From Phaeocystidibacter luteus (GTDB taxonomy: Bacteria; Bacteroidota; Bacteroidia; Flavobacteriales; Schleiferiaceae): a stretch of DNA of 64,000 nucleotides. The stretch lies in the NCBI RefSeq assembly GCF_008933115.1, contig NZ_WBVO01000001.1, positions 434,001 through 498,000 of the forward strand, in the 5' to 3' direction. A program made the position numbers and the translations under genes. Positions 27,733 through 37,288 of the stretch are shown here, piece by piece (position 1 is the first letter of the stretch; each line of letters starts with the position of its first letter). The notes below the pieces were generated by a model. The model made no database searches. It saw only the letters and a list, made by a program, of their open reading frames with translations, and had not been told where the DNA came from.

Positions 27733-29724
27733 ATGGAGCTACCGCTTCTAACCGATATTGTCATCATTCTTGGGGTGTCTGTGCCCCTCATTCTCCTATT
27801 TCAGCGGTTTAGACTTCCCAGCATCCTCGGATTGATTCTCGCCGGAATCATTGTGGGTCCGTCTGCGATGTCACTCGTGCACTCAGCTCACGACGTTGAG
27901 CTCATGAGTGAAATTGGCGTAATCTTCCTCCTATTTGTGATTGGAATTGAATTCTCGCTAGGGGAACTCGCACAGATTAAGCGAACGGTCTTTCTTGGCG
28001 GTGCACTTCAGGTTTTCCTTACTATAGGTGCAGTAGCGTTGATTGGAACGTTAATCGACCTACCGCTTACCCATGCCATATTCCTTGGATTCTTGTTCTC
28101 CTTGAGCTCCACTGCTATCGTCTTAAAACTCCTTCAAGAGCAGCGGGCTGTTCACTCACCACATGGGCGTGTGGCCGTAGCTATCCTCATCTTTCAGGAT
28201 ATTATCGTAGTTCCGTTTATGCTTGTGACCCCAATGTTAGCGGGACAAAGCGAGAACTGGGTAAATGAACTTCTCGTACTCGTACTCAAAGTTCTGGCCG
28301 TGATAGCGATTACCCTCGTCCTTGCGAGATATATCGTCCCTTGGATTCTCGACCGTGTTGTTCGAACCAAGAATCGAGAGTTGTTTATCCTAACACTTGT
28401 CGTGATTTGTTTCGCCACAGCTTGGATGACCTATTCAGTGGGACTTTCTCTTGCACTAGGCGCCTTCTTTGCCGGCTTAATCATTTCAGAATCAACGTAT
28501 AGTCATCAAGCCACGGCGAATATCCTACCATTCAGAGAGATCTTTATCAGCTTCTTCTTCGTGTCTATTGGAATGCTCCTCGACGTCAAGTTTTTCCTGA
28601 TGAACGTGCATTGGATTATTCTACTATCCATCGCAACTTTCGTCGTTAAAGGAATCATTGCGGCTATTGCCACGAGTGCCATTCGATATCCTGCTAGAAC
28701 GGTTATTCTGTCGGGGATGACGCTCTTTCAAGTAGGGGAATTCGCCTTTGTGCTGAGCGCTACCGGTATTGCCTATGGCTTACTGGCAGACTCGACCTAT
28801 CAATACTTCCTGTCAGTTTCCATTCTCACCATGGCGGCAACGCCATTTGTGATGAAATATGAGGAGTACATTTCAGATAGAATACTAAGGCTTGCCATTC
28901 CTAAACCGGTACGACAACGTTTGGATAGAATTGCGGAGGTACGCGCATCGGCTCATTCGAACAATGAAGAGTTGAAAGATCACCTTCTCATTATCGGATA
29001 CGGTATCAATGGAAAAAATGTGGCTAAGGCTGCGAGTAATGCAGACATCCCCTACTCCATATTAGAGCTCGACCCTACGCTTATTGCTGAAGGTAAAAGC
29101 AATGGCCATCCCATTCATTTTGGAGATGCCACGGACGAGGTGACCTTGAGCATTCAGAACATTCACTTAGCTCGCGTGGTAGTCATCGCCATTTCTGATC
29201 AAGATGCTACAAGGAACATCATTCGGAACATTAGACGGTACACGGAAACAGCGTACATCATTGTTCGGACACGCTATGTGAAGGAAATTGACCAAATCAT
29301 AAAGCTTGGAGCTGACGAAGTTATTCCTGAGGAATTCGAGACTTCGATTGAAATCTTCACAAAGGTTCTTCGCAAATACTTGATCCCCTTTGATGAAATT
29401 GAATCGTTCACCCAGCAGATTCGCTCGGGGAATTACGAAATGCTTCGCTCGGCAGGTGGCATTAAACCTGGAAACAGCCTGACGATTCCCGAAATGGAAA
29501 TCGCCAGCCTTAAAGTTTCACAAGTGAAGAATGATGTCGTAGGAAAGCGCCTGGATGAGTCCAATTTACGACAGAGATTTGGGATAAACTTACTCGCAAT
29601 TCAAAGAGGTAATCATTATCTTACCCATCTGACTCCGGAAACCATGATTGAACTTGACGATATCGTCTACGTAGTGGGCAATCCGGATCAGATATCGAAC
29701 ATCAATCAATATTTTAGAATTTAA
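27733..29724 (+). CDS. CPA2 cation:proton antiporter, KefB/YbaL-like
   Basis: A monovalent cation:proton antiporter-2 of 663 residues. The first 385 residues hold about 12-13 spans, with GLILAGIIVGPSA near the start and SLALGAFFAGLIISES in the ion-path region. A cytoplasmic TrkA-N (RCK) domain follows at about 415-530 with LLIIGYGINGKNVA as the nucleotide motif. A TrkA-C domain ends the protein (about 575-655). This fits K+ efflux or Na+/K+:H+ exchange gated by nucleotides. It sits between TRIC and MscS genes. Confidence 0.93.
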   Translation: MELPLLTDIVIILGVSVPLILLFQRFRLPSILGLILAGIIVGPSAMSLVHSAHDVELMSEIGVIFLLFVIGIEFSLGELAQIKRTVFLGGALQVFLTIGAVALIGTLIDLPLTHAIFLGFLFSLSSTAIVLKLLQEQRAVHSPHGRVAVAILIFQDIIVVPFMLVTPMLAGQSENWVNELLVLVLKVLAVIAITLVLARYIVPWILDRVVRTKNRELFILTLVVICFATAWMTYSVGLSLALGAFFAGLIISESTYSHQATANILPFREIFISFFFVSIGMLLDVKFFLMNVHWIILLSIATFVVKGIIAAIATSAIRYPARTVILSGMTLFQVGEFAFVLSATGIAYGLLADSTYQYFLSVSILTMAATPFVMKYEEYISDRILRLAIPKPVRQRLDRIAEVRASAHSNNEELKDHLLIIGYGINGKNVAKAASNADIPYSILELDPTLIAEGKSNGHPIHFGDATDEVTLSIQNIHLARVVVIAISDQDATRNIIRNIRRYTETAYIIVRTRYVKEIDQIIKLGADEVIPEEFETSIEIFTKVLRKYLIPFDEIESFTQQIRSGNYEMLRSAGGIKPGNSLTIPEMEIASLKVSQVKNDVVGKRLDESNLRQRFGINLLAIQRGNHYLTHLTPETMIELDDIVYVVGNPDQISNINQYFRI

Positions 29725-29742
29725 CCTAAACCGATTCCCCCT

Positions 29743-30669
29743 ATGGAAGATCAAGTACAAGACTCAGTTGTTCAAGGAACTGAGGTTGTTGAGCAAACTG
29801 AAACCACAAATGTGGTAACAGGAGCAGCAGACGAACTAATTGCCAAAGGCGAAGAAGCATTTGACTTTGCAGATAAAGCCGTGGATTGGGCCTTGGCAGC
29901 AGCTCCAGGCCTAGCTATCGCTATCATCACGCTAATTATCGGTGCTTGGGTCATCAAGTTCGCAACACGTTCATTTAAGAAGATTATGGTGAAGCGTAAC
30001 GTCGACGAAAGTCTGCGCGGCTTCCTCACCGGCATCCTCCGTTTCTTGCTTTGGATTATGCTCGTGATTTCGATTGCTAGTAGCGTTGGAATTGAAACAA
30101 CTTCTTTCGTTGCAGTTCTGGGTGCCGCTGGTTTGGCCATTGGTTTAGCACTACAAGGCAGCCTCGCAAACTTCGCAGGCGGCGTGCTCATCCTTCTCTT
30201 TAAGCCGTTTAAGGTCGGAGATGTAATTGATGCACAGGGTGAAATTGGCACTGTAGCTAGAATCGATGTGCTACACACAACGGTGCACACACTTACAAAT
30301 AAAGAGGTTATTATGCCTAACGGTCAAGTGGCAAATAACACCATCATCAACATCGGGCGCCAGCCGAAGCGTCGTGTAGATTTTGCGGTTGGAATCGCAT
30401 ATGATGCAAGTGTAAAGGAGGCTCGAAAGGTCATTCTTGATCTACTAGCTAAAGACGAGAGAATTGACAAAGACCCTGCACCTGTTGTAAAGCTTACTAA
30501 CCTAGGGGATAGCTCGTTAGATCTTTCCGTTCGCTGTTGGGTAGACACGGGCCTCTATTGGGACGTTTATTTCGATAACCTCGAAGCAATCAAAGAAGCA
30601 CTCGACGAGGCGAACATCGGAATTCCATTCCCTCAAAGAGATGTACATATTATCAGTCAGCCGAAATAA
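29743..30669 (+). CDS. Small-conductance mechanosensitive channel (MscS)
   Basis: The first 40 residues are acidic and polar, followed by three spans. The pore helix TM3 shows GAAGLAIGLALQGSLANFAGG with its Gly/Ala packing surface. The beta domain begins LLFKPFKVGDVI, and the C-terminal alpha/beta vestibule ends near QRDVHIIS. It protects against hypo-osmotic shock. At 308 residues it matches E. coli MscS in size, apart from the longer N-terminal tail. It is the last gene of the transport run, with a terminator just after. Confidence 0.95.
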   Translation: MEDQVQDSVVQGTEVVEQTETTNVVTGAADELIAKGEEAFDFADKAVDWALAAAPGLAIAIITLIIGAWVIKFATRSFKKIMVKRNVDESLRGFLTGILRFLLWIMLVISIASSVGIETTSFVAVLGAAGLAIGLALQGSLANFAGGVLILLFKPFKVGDVIDAQGEIGTVARIDVLHTTVHTLTNKEVIMPNGQVANNTIINIGRQPKRRVDFAVGIAYDASVKEARKVILDLLAKDERIDKDPAPVVKLTNLGDSSLDLSVRCWVDTGLYWDVYFDNLEAIKEALDEANIGIPFPQRDVHIISQPK

Positions 30670-30692
30670 GTACAGTTAGATACATAAATTGG

Positions 30693-30722
30693 AGAGCCCT
30701 GCGAGAGTGGGGCTCTTTTTTT
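30693..30722 (+). terminator. Terminator of the ion-transport run
   Basis: AGAGCCC pairs with GGGCTCT over a 10-base loop and is followed by seven T. Confidence 0.87.
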
Positions 30723-30752
30723 GGAGATTGGTTAGAGTGTTAGAGGGTTGGA

Positions 30753-30963
30753 GGGTTGGACTTTTGGACTCATAGACTGATGTTCCGACTGCAAGTTCCG
30801 ACTGGAAGTTCCGACTGAATGAGGAATCCCGAGAGGCGTAGCCGATTCGGGAGAGGGTTAGAGGGTTAGAGGGTTGGACTTTCGGACTCATTGACTGATG
30901 TTCCGACTGGAAGTTCCGACTGAAAGGAGGAATCCCGAGAGGCGAAGCCGATTCGGGAGAGGG
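30753..30963. repeat. Tandem pair of ~100-bp intergenic repeats
   Basis: Two copies (30753-30857 and 30871-30963) share the same order: GGGTTGGACTTT, GTTCCGACTG units, then GAATCCCGAGAGGCG and CCGATTCGGGA, which pair as a hairpin. The first copy has one extra 12-base GTTCCGACTG-type unit. A short GCCTATC tandem follows near 31005-31027. No gene is supported in this 360-base interval. Confidence 0.82.
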
Positions 30964-31034
30964 ATAGACTCAGAGCAACGGTCGACTTTAGGCAAGGCTC
31001 AAGCCTATCGCCTATCGCCTATTGCCTGCTAGGC

Positions 31035-32024
31035 CTACGTAAAATAAAAATCCACCCCCTCCTCAAAACCTGCGCCTTCTAAGGCTTTCCGAATAAGCTT
31101 CCCTCCTTTTCGATCGCGAACGTGGACCAAGAAGAACGCGTTTATTTCAGCAAGAGCTGACTGAATACGATGAACAGGAATGCCTTTCCAAGTGCCGTCT
31201 TCAAAATCAATAAATGCTTTTGATTCTATACCATAGGAATGAAGTCCAGCCTGCCAGCGGGCGGCGTTCTTGTTTTTACCCCAGTGAAAAAGTGAACGTC
31301 CGTTTCCAACTTTCTTCCATTCCGCTGCGAAATACTCAAGTTTCACTTTTAGGAAGGAAGCGTCATCATAATCCTTGTGGTTTCGTGTAAGCCGCCTTGA
31401 ATGATCTCGCCAGTTGAGAAGGACTTCTTCCAACTTATGGAACTCCACATCATTTGACCAAAGTCGCATCCAGAACTCATAATCTTCTGGAACATCCGTC
31501 TTGTAGTTTCCAAACTTCTCAATCAACGAAAATCGGAAGCATGCCGAAGGATTCACGATCGGGGAATCACGGTATCGCGATGAATACATGGCTTCATTGG
31601 TGATCAAGTTGTTCGTCCAATCTACATAAAGCTGGTAACCCTCTTGTTGAAACGACGCCTCGCTTAGTTCAACTTTTGACGCTACTACGCCTACTGTGGG
31701 ATGGTCATTCAGAAATGCCACGCTGCGCTCTATTCTGTGCGGGTGCATGATATCATCCGCGTCAAATCGTACGATGTATTCACCTGAGCAGTGCATCAGA
31801 CCGACATTCGCAGCCCGTGCAATACCCATATTTCGATCATTCTCGATTAAATGTATTCGCGAATCTGCCAAGGATCTTAAATACGCAGTTGTATCATCTG
31901 TGCTGCCGTCATTTACAATGACAAACTGGAAGTCGACATAGCTCGATGCCAATACGCTCTCAACCGCCTCTGTGATATAAGGAAAGGCATTGTAGGCGCA
32001 CATCAACACAGATACTCTGGGCAT
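31035..32024 (-). CDS. Family 2 glycosyltransferase
   Basis: A GT-A fold glycosyltransferase. The N-terminus reads PRVSVLMCAYNAFPYITEAV, followed by FVIVNDGSTDDT and the nucleotide-sugar/metal motif YIVRFDADD (the DxD equivalent). The acceptor-side motif appears as VPEDYEFWMRLW. I start at 32024, where the fold begins; an upstream in-frame start at 32060 adds 12 unrelated residues. It has no membrane span, so it acts on the cytoplasmic side, probably in surface polysaccharide synthesis. It stands alone and is divergent from the LuxR-type gene. Confidence 0.93.
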   Translation of the reverse strand: MPRVSVLMCAYNAFPYITEAVESVLASSYVDFQFVIVNDGSTDDTTAYLRSLADSRIHLIENDRNMGIARAANVGLMHCSGEYIVRFDADDIMHPHRIERSVAFLNDHPTVGVVASKVELSEASFQQEGYQLYVDWTNNLITNEAMYSSRYRDSPIVNPSACFRFSLIEKFGNYKTDVPEDYEFWMRLWSNDVEFHKLEEVLLNWRDHSRRLTRNHKDYDDASFLKVKLEYFAAEWKKVGNGRSLFHWGKNKNAARWQAGLHSYGIESKAFIDFEDGTWKGIPVHRIQSALAEINAFFLVHVRDRKGGKLIRKALEGAGFEEGVDFYFT

Positions 32025-32075
32025 ATTGGAAAGGAATATGCACGAATGTACAACGGTCACCTTTATATTTACCGA

Positions 32076-32492
32076 ATGGTAAAGACGATCTTGAAATACG
32101 GCGCACTGATGGGCATTCTCTTGCTTGCGTATGCCATTTTAGAAAGTCTCTGGCGTGGTTCTACCGATTGGACCAATCTTGCCCTTTTCGGAATGGCACT
32201 GCTCTTCACAGCCTTTGGGATATGGGCTGGACTTCGCTTTAACCGTCCGAAAGAACAGCCTTCGTCGCATTCCAAACCTTTGACATCCCCAGAAGAATTC
32301 GATTTGCGTCCGCGTGAGATGGAAATCCTTCAACTTATGTCTACAGGTTTGAGCAATCAGGAAATCGCCGATGCCCTTCACATTAGTCTAAGCACGGTGA
32401 AGACACACAACATGAACCTGTTCACGAAACTCGACGTGAAGCGACGTACTCAGGCAGTCAGCAAAGCCCAAGAACTGGGCTTAATCGCCTAA
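32076..32492 (+). CDS. Membrane-bound LuxR-type HTH regulator
   Basis: Two N-terminal membrane spans (about residues 6-24 and 32-50) are joined by a linker to a LuxR/GerE DNA-binding domain (about 75-138: LRPREMEILQLMSTGLSNQEIADAL... STVKTHNMNLFTKL). The recognition helix is complete, and there is no receiver domain. A DNA-binding domain tethered straight to the membrane must act from the inner membrane or be released. The next gene is a DUF4199 membrane protein, a pairing that recurs in Bacteroidota. Start chosen at MVKTIL, where the first span begins. Confidence 0.88.
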   Translation: MVKTILKYGALMGILLLAYAILESLWRGSTDWTNLALFGMALLFTAFGIWAGLRFNRPKEQPSSHSKPLTSPEEFDLRPREMEILQLMSTGLSNQEIADALHISLSTVKTHNMNLFTKLDVKRRTQAVSKAQELGLIA

Positions 32493-32584
32493 TCATACTT
32501 TAGTTTTATGGGATTTCATACTTTGGTATGAGGCCTACTCGACACGAGATACGGTACTTCGCCATCAAACAAAACCATAATACT

Positions 32585-33151
32585 ATGTTGAAAACAATAC
32601 TTACTTGGGGGCTAATTGCCGGACTTATCATGATGGGAGTGTTTTTCCTCGTCATTATGAAGAAGGACTTTAGTGAAATGGACTTCGACAGTGGTCAGTT
32701 CATTGGCTACGCTTCTATGATTCTTGCGTTTGGCGCTGGATTCTTTGGAGTTCGTCAGCTTCGAGATAAATCAAAAGCTAAATGGGGTTTCTTGAAAGCT
32801 TGGGGCGCAGGACTAGGAATTGTACTAGTTGGTGGTATGATCTATTCAGCTGGCTGGGTGTATTATGCTGAAAATAATCCAGAGCAGGTTGAAGCTATGA
32901 TGGACATGTACGCAAAGTCAATTCAAGACAACCCAGAACTCACCGATGCACAGAAGGAAGCCCAGCTTCAAGAAATGGAAAGCTTCTCTGCTTTGTACGA
33001 TAATCCATTGTCGAACTTCCTTGTCACCCTCCTCATTGAACCATTACCACCAGGCATTATCATTAGCTTGATTATCGCGATTATTCTACGAAAACCATCG
33101 GTGAATCAACATAATGACCAGTTACTCGATGAAAATATTGCCTCCGCATAG
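32585..33151 (+). CDS. DUF4199 membrane protein
   Basis: 188 residues with four spans (about 5-26, 38-58, 73-95 and 140-165). It has the DUF4199 layout, including a long soluble loop between spans 3 and 4 with MMDMYAKSIQDNPELTDAQKE-like acidic helices. The start at 32585 puts the first span at the N-terminus; the 19-residue upstream extension is basic and unlike the family. It follows the membrane LuxR gene and probably works with it, perhaps as its sensor or inhibitor (inference). Confidence 0.85.
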   Translation: MLKTILTWGLIAGLIMMGVFFLVIMKKDFSEMDFDSGQFIGYASMILAFGAGFFGVRQLRDKSKAKWGFLKAWGAGLGIVLVGGMIYSAGWVYYAENNPEQVEAMMDMYAKSIQDNPELTDAQKEAQLQEMESFSALYDNPLSNFLVTLLIEPLPPGIIISLIIAIILRKPSVNQHNDQLLDENIASA

Positions 33152-33267
33152 CGAAAGTTCAAAGAAAATTCCTACATTGAACGTATCAAGTGTAAAGCGA
33201 GTGCTACTGGAGAGTAGCGCAGGCACCTAAACGTGAATGAAGCACGTGAACAACTACCAAAGGTGCA

Positions 33268-33299
33268 AAGGGTCCCTATAGCGCGGGGACCCTTTTTTT
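33268..33299 (+). terminator. Terminator of the LuxR/DUF4199 pair
   Basis: GGGTCCC pairs with GGGACCC across a 9-base loop and is followed by seven T. The 150 bases to the right hold only a C-rich stretch and small GC palindromes near 33404-33446. Confidence 0.88.
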
Positions 33300-33455
33300 A
33301 TGTCTATAGTTCGGAGGTAAAAGACTTGGGGCTAGTTGGACTCCGTCTGGTACGTGACTAGGGGGTTTCTTATGCTTTAGTGGACTTCCCCCCCTTTTTC
33401 CCCGCCGAATGGCGCGGAATCCTTTTCACCGCCGCAAGGCGGGGGAACTTTCACC

Positions 33456-34715
33456 CTATTCTGTCCTCAACGCCTCCACCGGTTTTACCTGAACCGCTCT
33501 ATAGGCAGGAAGCAATCCAGCTAGAATTCCGAAGACGATTAGAATCAAAAGGCTGTAGACAACCACGTCTACCCGAACTGTTGGGTGAAGGAAAGTATCT
33601 ACATTCTCACCGATGAGCATGTCAATCCCCTCCATAAGCCATGTTCCAAAGATGATACCTATGGATCCGGCAATCACGGTCAGAATCAAGGATTCACTTA
33701 TAATTTGCGAAATGATTTGTCGAGGTGTTGCACCGAGCGCTCTTCGTATCCCGAGTTCCTTCGTGCGTTCTTTTACCACAACCAGCATGATATTACTAAT
33801 ACCGATGGCGCCAGCCAACAACGAGAAGATGCTCACAAAGAGTGACAGCGCTTGGATACCTGTAAATAGGCCTTTGATATTCTCAAATTCGCCTTTCATG
33901 CTCCAACTTCCAAAGGCGGCTAAATCTTCTGGGTGAACAGAGTGCCTACGTGCAAGCACTTCTTTCACTTCTACCTGAACCTGGTCGGCATCTGCATCTG
34001 GATTCATGAGTATGCTCATCCACCCCACATTATCTCCCCAATTAAAGGCACGTTGAAAGGTTGAAATAGGAATGTATATCGACTGCCGGTCTCCCTCCGC
34101 TTGATCACCTTTTCTGGCTGACTCATAAACGCCGATAATGGAGAAATACACACCATTAATTTTGACGCTACTGCCTACGACCTCTTCTCCATATTCGAAG
34201 AGCATCTCTTCTACCCTTTTGCCAATCACGCATACTTTCCGACTCTCTTCGACGTCAGCTTGATTCAGCCAGCGGCCTGAGTCGAGAATCTTAGGTTCAA
34301 TCTGCCAATACTCCGGTACATCACCGTATACATTGAATGCCCCAGTTTTGTCTTTGTGAATCACGTTATTCGAGCCTCGGTACCCTCCGAGTTGTGTGCG
34401 TGGACAAACGAGCTCTACTGCACTCACGCGTGACTTAATCAACTCGACGTCCGTATTCTTCAGGTTGAAAGACCGTCCGCGTTGAAATCCTTTATACGGC
34501 ATGGTCGTGCGCTGCGTCCACAAGAACATACTGTTTGTGGCCACATTGCCCATATCTCGAGTAATGCCGTTTTCTAGGCCTTTCCCCGACCCCATCATGA
34601 TGATGAGCAGAGCAATTCCCCATGCCACACCGAAACCAGTGAGGATGGTCCGCGTTCTATTTTTGCTGAGCGTATTCCAAATCTCCGCCCATCTGTCTGA
34701 ATCGAAAATGCTCAT
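33456..34715 (-). CDS. MacB-type ABC transporter permease (second copy)
   Basis: MacB/FtsX architecture: one N-terminal span (about residues 20-43), a periplasmic MacB_PCD domain (about 48-270), and a C-terminal FtsX domain with three spans (about 285-410). It shows VVKERTKELGIRRALGATPRQI in the coupling region and ends PVEALRTE. It overlaps the other permease gene by four bases. The two permeases are clearly paralogous and probably pair as a heterodimer with the ATPase encoded first in the operon. Confidence 0.93.
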   Translation of the reverse strand: MSIFDSDRWAEIWNTLSKNRTRTILTGFGVAWGIALLIIMMGSGKGLENGITRDMGNVATNSMFLWTQRTTMPYKGFQRGRSFNLKNTDVELIKSRVSAVELVCPRTQLGGYRGSNNVIHKDKTGAFNVYGDVPEYWQIEPKILDSGRWLNQADVEESRKVCVIGKRVEEMLFEYGEEVVGSSVKINGVYFSIIGVYESARKGDQAEGDRQSIYIPISTFQRAFNWGDNVGWMSILMNPDADADQVQVEVKEVLARRHSVHPEDLAAFGSWSMKGEFENIKGLFTGIQALSLFVSIFSLLAGAIGISNIMLVVVKERTKELGIRRALGATPRQIISQIISESLILTVIAGSIGIIFGTWLMEGIDMLIGENVDTFLHPTVRVDVVVYSLLILIVFGILAGLLPAYRAVQVKPVEALRTE

Positions 34716-35941
34716 TCTTCTCTTAGGGCTTCAATAGGTTGAACTTTGGCTGCTCTCCGCGCTGGTACTAAACCAGCAAGCGCACCCGTGATAACAAGTA
34801 GGACGGTGGTGTAAATGGCGATCTCAAAGTCGACTTCAGGATTTCGGAAGAAGGAACCTACCAGGTTGCCACCGATGAATTCAACGACCACGACTGCGAG
34901 CACCAAGCCAATATATCCCGCTACGGCGGTTATAAACACCGACTCTTGAATGATCAGACCCACAATGGACCGAGGGGTGGCACCAAGTGCTTTGCGAATA
35001 CCAATTTCTTTCGTTCGCTCCTTCACAACCACCACCATGATGTTGCTTACTCCTACAATTCCGGCAATGATGGTCATGATTCCAATGAGCCACACAAACG
35101 CCTGGATTCCGTCCAATACATTCTGGATATTCTGGAATTGCTCCTGAAGGTTTCGGATGAAAATGGCACGTTCGTCGTTGGGATGAACACCAAACTTTTG
35201 AATCAAATCAGACCTCATCTCACCTTGAACCATCAAGCTGTGCTGCAGATCGGTTTCGTCGAGCGTAACCATGATTTGTTGAATGCGACGGCCTCCATTG
35301 AATATTCGTTGAGCCGTGGTTATCGGAACGTAAAAGTTTTCTTCATCTCTCTCATTCTCAATATCTTGAAAGACTCCCACAATTTGAAATGGCACTCCGT
35401 TAATGCGAATCCATTTCCCTAGAGGATCTTCCTCGCCGAAAAACAGCGGCAGTGTTTTTTTGCCAATGAGCGCCGATTTACGGATGTTATCAATATCCAT
35501 TTGATTGATGTAACGTCCCGTTACAATCTTGGTCTGCTCCAACTCTTGGTGACCTGGGTGAACGCCCCTCATCGGATGCGTCCCGTACTTTTCGGCATAA
35601 TTTATTTGAGCGCCCCAAAGAGAGTATCGCCCCGTATATTGATCAATTTCAGCGTCATATCGCTCTTTCACAAACTCTAGATCGTCGTCTTCGAACTGAA
35701 TTCTACGACCGACGTTCATCCCATTGTGAGCGATACTGGTAACATCTGAATAAATCCAGAGGCTGTTCATCGCGTCGTCTCCGAAGGCAAACTTTGCTCC
35801 GTTAGACAGACCTTGACCGGCAGCTAGCAAGAGAACGAGCATAAAGATGCCCCAGGTTACTGAGAAACCTGTCAGAATCGTACGGAGTGGATTCTTCCGT
35901 ATCGTTTCAAATATTTCCTGCCATTTATCTAAATCAAACAT
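34712..35941 (-). CDS. MacB-type ABC transporter permease (first copy)
   Basis: The same layout as its downstream neighbour: an N-terminal span, a MacB periplasmic domain, and an FtsX domain with the coupling stretch VVKERTKEIGIRKALGATPRSI. It ends QPIEALREE. 409 residues is normal. The ATPase gene ends two bases upstream and the second permease overlaps by four, so all three are translated together. No membrane-fusion (MacA/HlyD) or TolC gene is in the operon, so it may be a lipoprotein- or peptide-type exporter rather than a tripartite pump. Confidence 0.93.
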   Translation of the reverse strand: MFDLDKWQEIFETIRKNPLRTILTGFSVTWGIFMLVLLLAAGQGLSNGAKFAFGDDAMNSLWIYSDVTSIAHNGMNVGRRIQFEDDDLEFVKERYDAEIDQYTGRYSLWGAQINYAEKYGTHPMRGVHPGHQELEQTKIVTGRYINQMDIDNIRKSALIGKKTLPLFFGEEDPLGKWIRINGVPFQIVGVFQDIENERDEENFYVPITTAQRIFNGGRRIQQIMVTLDETDLQHSLMVQGEMRSDLIQKFGVHPNDERAIFIRNLQEQFQNIQNVLDGIQAFVWLIGIMTIIAGIVGVSNIMVVVVKERTKEIGIRKALGATPRSIVGLIIQESVFITAVAGYIGLVLAVVVVEFIGGNLVGSFFRNPEVDFEIAIYTTVLLVITGALAGLVPARRAAKVQPIEALREE

Positions 35942-35942
35942 G

Positions 35943-36629
35943 CTAGATGGCTTCTACGGTCTCATTTGCATTTTCAACGACTCCATCACGCAGGCGAATG
36001 ACGCGATTGGTCATAGCGGCGATATCATTTTCGTGGGTGACGATTACCACGGTCATCCCCTTCTGATGAATGCTTTTGAAAAGGTCCATCACCTCGTGGG
36101 ATGTTGTGGTATCGAGTGCACCGGTAGGTTCATCGGCCAGAAGCACCTTAGGCTCGGTTATCAGTGAACGTGCTATGGCAACGCGCTGCTTTTGCCCACC
36201 AGAAAGCTGACTAGGCAAGTGATCGGCCCAATCTTCAAGTCCGACAGATTTGAGATACTCCATTGCCTTCTTGTTTCTTTTGGAGCGTTTCACACCCTGA
36301 TAATAGAGCGGCATTGCCACATTCTCTAGGGCTGTTTTATAGCTAATGAGGTTAAAACTCTGGAAGACGAAACCGAGAAACTTATTGCGATAGTTGGCAG
36401 CGGTCTTCTCGCTCAAATCCTTGATGAGAACATCGTCGAGTTTATACACGCCCTCTTCATATCCATCGAGCATACCGAGGATATTTAGCAGGGTTGATTT
36501 TCCGGAACCGGAAGATCCCATAATGGAAACTAGCTCCCCTTCCTTGATGTGCAGGTCTATGCCTTTTAGCACATGAAGAGGCTTATTACCAGTGTAGTAA
36601 TATTTATGGAGGTCGGTGATTTCTATCAT
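35943..36629 (-). CDS. ABC transporter ATP-binding protein (MacB/LolD-like)
   Basis: A complete nucleotide-binding domain. Walker A is GSSGSGKST (about residues 36-44), the signature is LSGGQKQRVAIARSL (about 141-155), Walker B is VLLADEPTG, the H-loop is VTHEND, and the Q-loop is FVFQSFNLI. The 228-residue length fits LolD/MacB-type ATPases. It is the first gene of a three-gene leftward operon with two permeases. A MarR regulator is divergent, 180 bases away, and is the obvious candidate controller. Confidence 0.95.
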   Translation of the reverse strand: MIEITDLHKYYYTGNKPLHVLKGIDLHIKEGELVSIMGSSGSGKSTLLNILGMLDGYEEGVYKLDDVLIKDLSEKTAANYRNKFLGFVFQSFNLISYKTALENVAMPLYYQGVKRSKRNKKAMEYLKSVGLEDWADHLPSQLSGGQKQRVAIARSLITEPKVLLADEPTGALDTTTSHEVMDLFKSIHQKGMTVVIVTHENDIAAMTNRVIRLRDGVVENANETVEAI

Positions 36630-36778
36630 AGTAAAGGTGGTCGTTCAGGGTAGAACGACAATCAAGTGGCAGAAATTCGAAGTTACAAAGAAAATTTCTC
36701 CAACCTAAAGCCTATTCAGTTCGTATATATCTATGTAGAGTAAATGTGGGTCATGCAATAGAAATTCGTTTCAAGCGT

Positions 36779-36786
36779 TACCTTTG
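36779..36786 (+). promoter_or_regulatory. -7 promoter box upstream of the MarR gene
   Basis: TACCTTTG, matching TAnnTTTG, 22 bases before the MarR start chosen here. I see no well-spaced -33 TTG. Confidence 0.45.
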
Positions 36787-36808
36787 CACCCGCAAAAACA
36801 CAACACAA

Positions 36809-37288
36809 ATGCACCACTCAATGAATGACGTTATTGGCAAGATATTCTTTGACCTTTCCAAGGAATATGTTGCACAAGTAACTGATCGCTTGCAACACCT
36901 TGATATCGAGCGACATTACTACGCACTTTACCTCCTCGACAGAGCAGAATCCACACTCACCCAATCCGAATTATCCGAGCTATTAGAAGTTGACAAGGTG
37001 GCCGTTGTTCGCCTTGTAGATTACTTGACTGAAGCTGGGTATGTTAAGAGAAAGGTTGACGATCACGACAGAAGGAAGCAGCACGTAATTCTTCAACCTA
37101 AGGCTGAGGAAGTTCTTCCAGAGATTAGAGAAGCTTTCAGCAAGGCAAATGAGAATCTTTTAGAAGTTCTCAACGAAAAAGATAAAAAGGACTTTTTGAG
37201 AATTGCAGCTCGCATTCGAGACTTCTATGAAGAAAATCCACTGCACCGCATTAAGGTGAATATGAACTACAAGCGCGTTAAAGTTTAA
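36809..37288 (+). CDS. MarR-family transcriptional regulator
   Basis: A MarR winged-helix protein of about 159 residues. The HTH is seen as LTQSELSELLEVDKVAVVRLVDYL, and the wing as GYVKRKVDDHDRRKQHVILQ, with the typical DxRxK core. Helices at both ends would form the dimer. I start at 36809, after a -7 promoter box; an upstream in-frame ATG at 36746 would include the promoter. It is divergent from the ABC operon and probably represses it. The stop codon lies inside the terminator stem. Confidence 0.92.
   Translation: MHHSMNDVIGKIFFDLSKEYVAQVTDRLQHLDIERHYYALYLLDRAESTLTQSELSELLEVDKVAVVRLVDYLTEAGYVKRKVDDHDRRKQHVILQPKAEEVLPEIREAFSKANENLLEVLNEKDKKDFLRIAARIRDFYEENPLHRIKVNMNYKRVKV

Noticed and set aside
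29772-30290. Long minus-strand frame opposite MscS
   Set aside because: Shadow of a well-recognised gene; Ser/Thr/Pro/Ala-rich with no family pattern.
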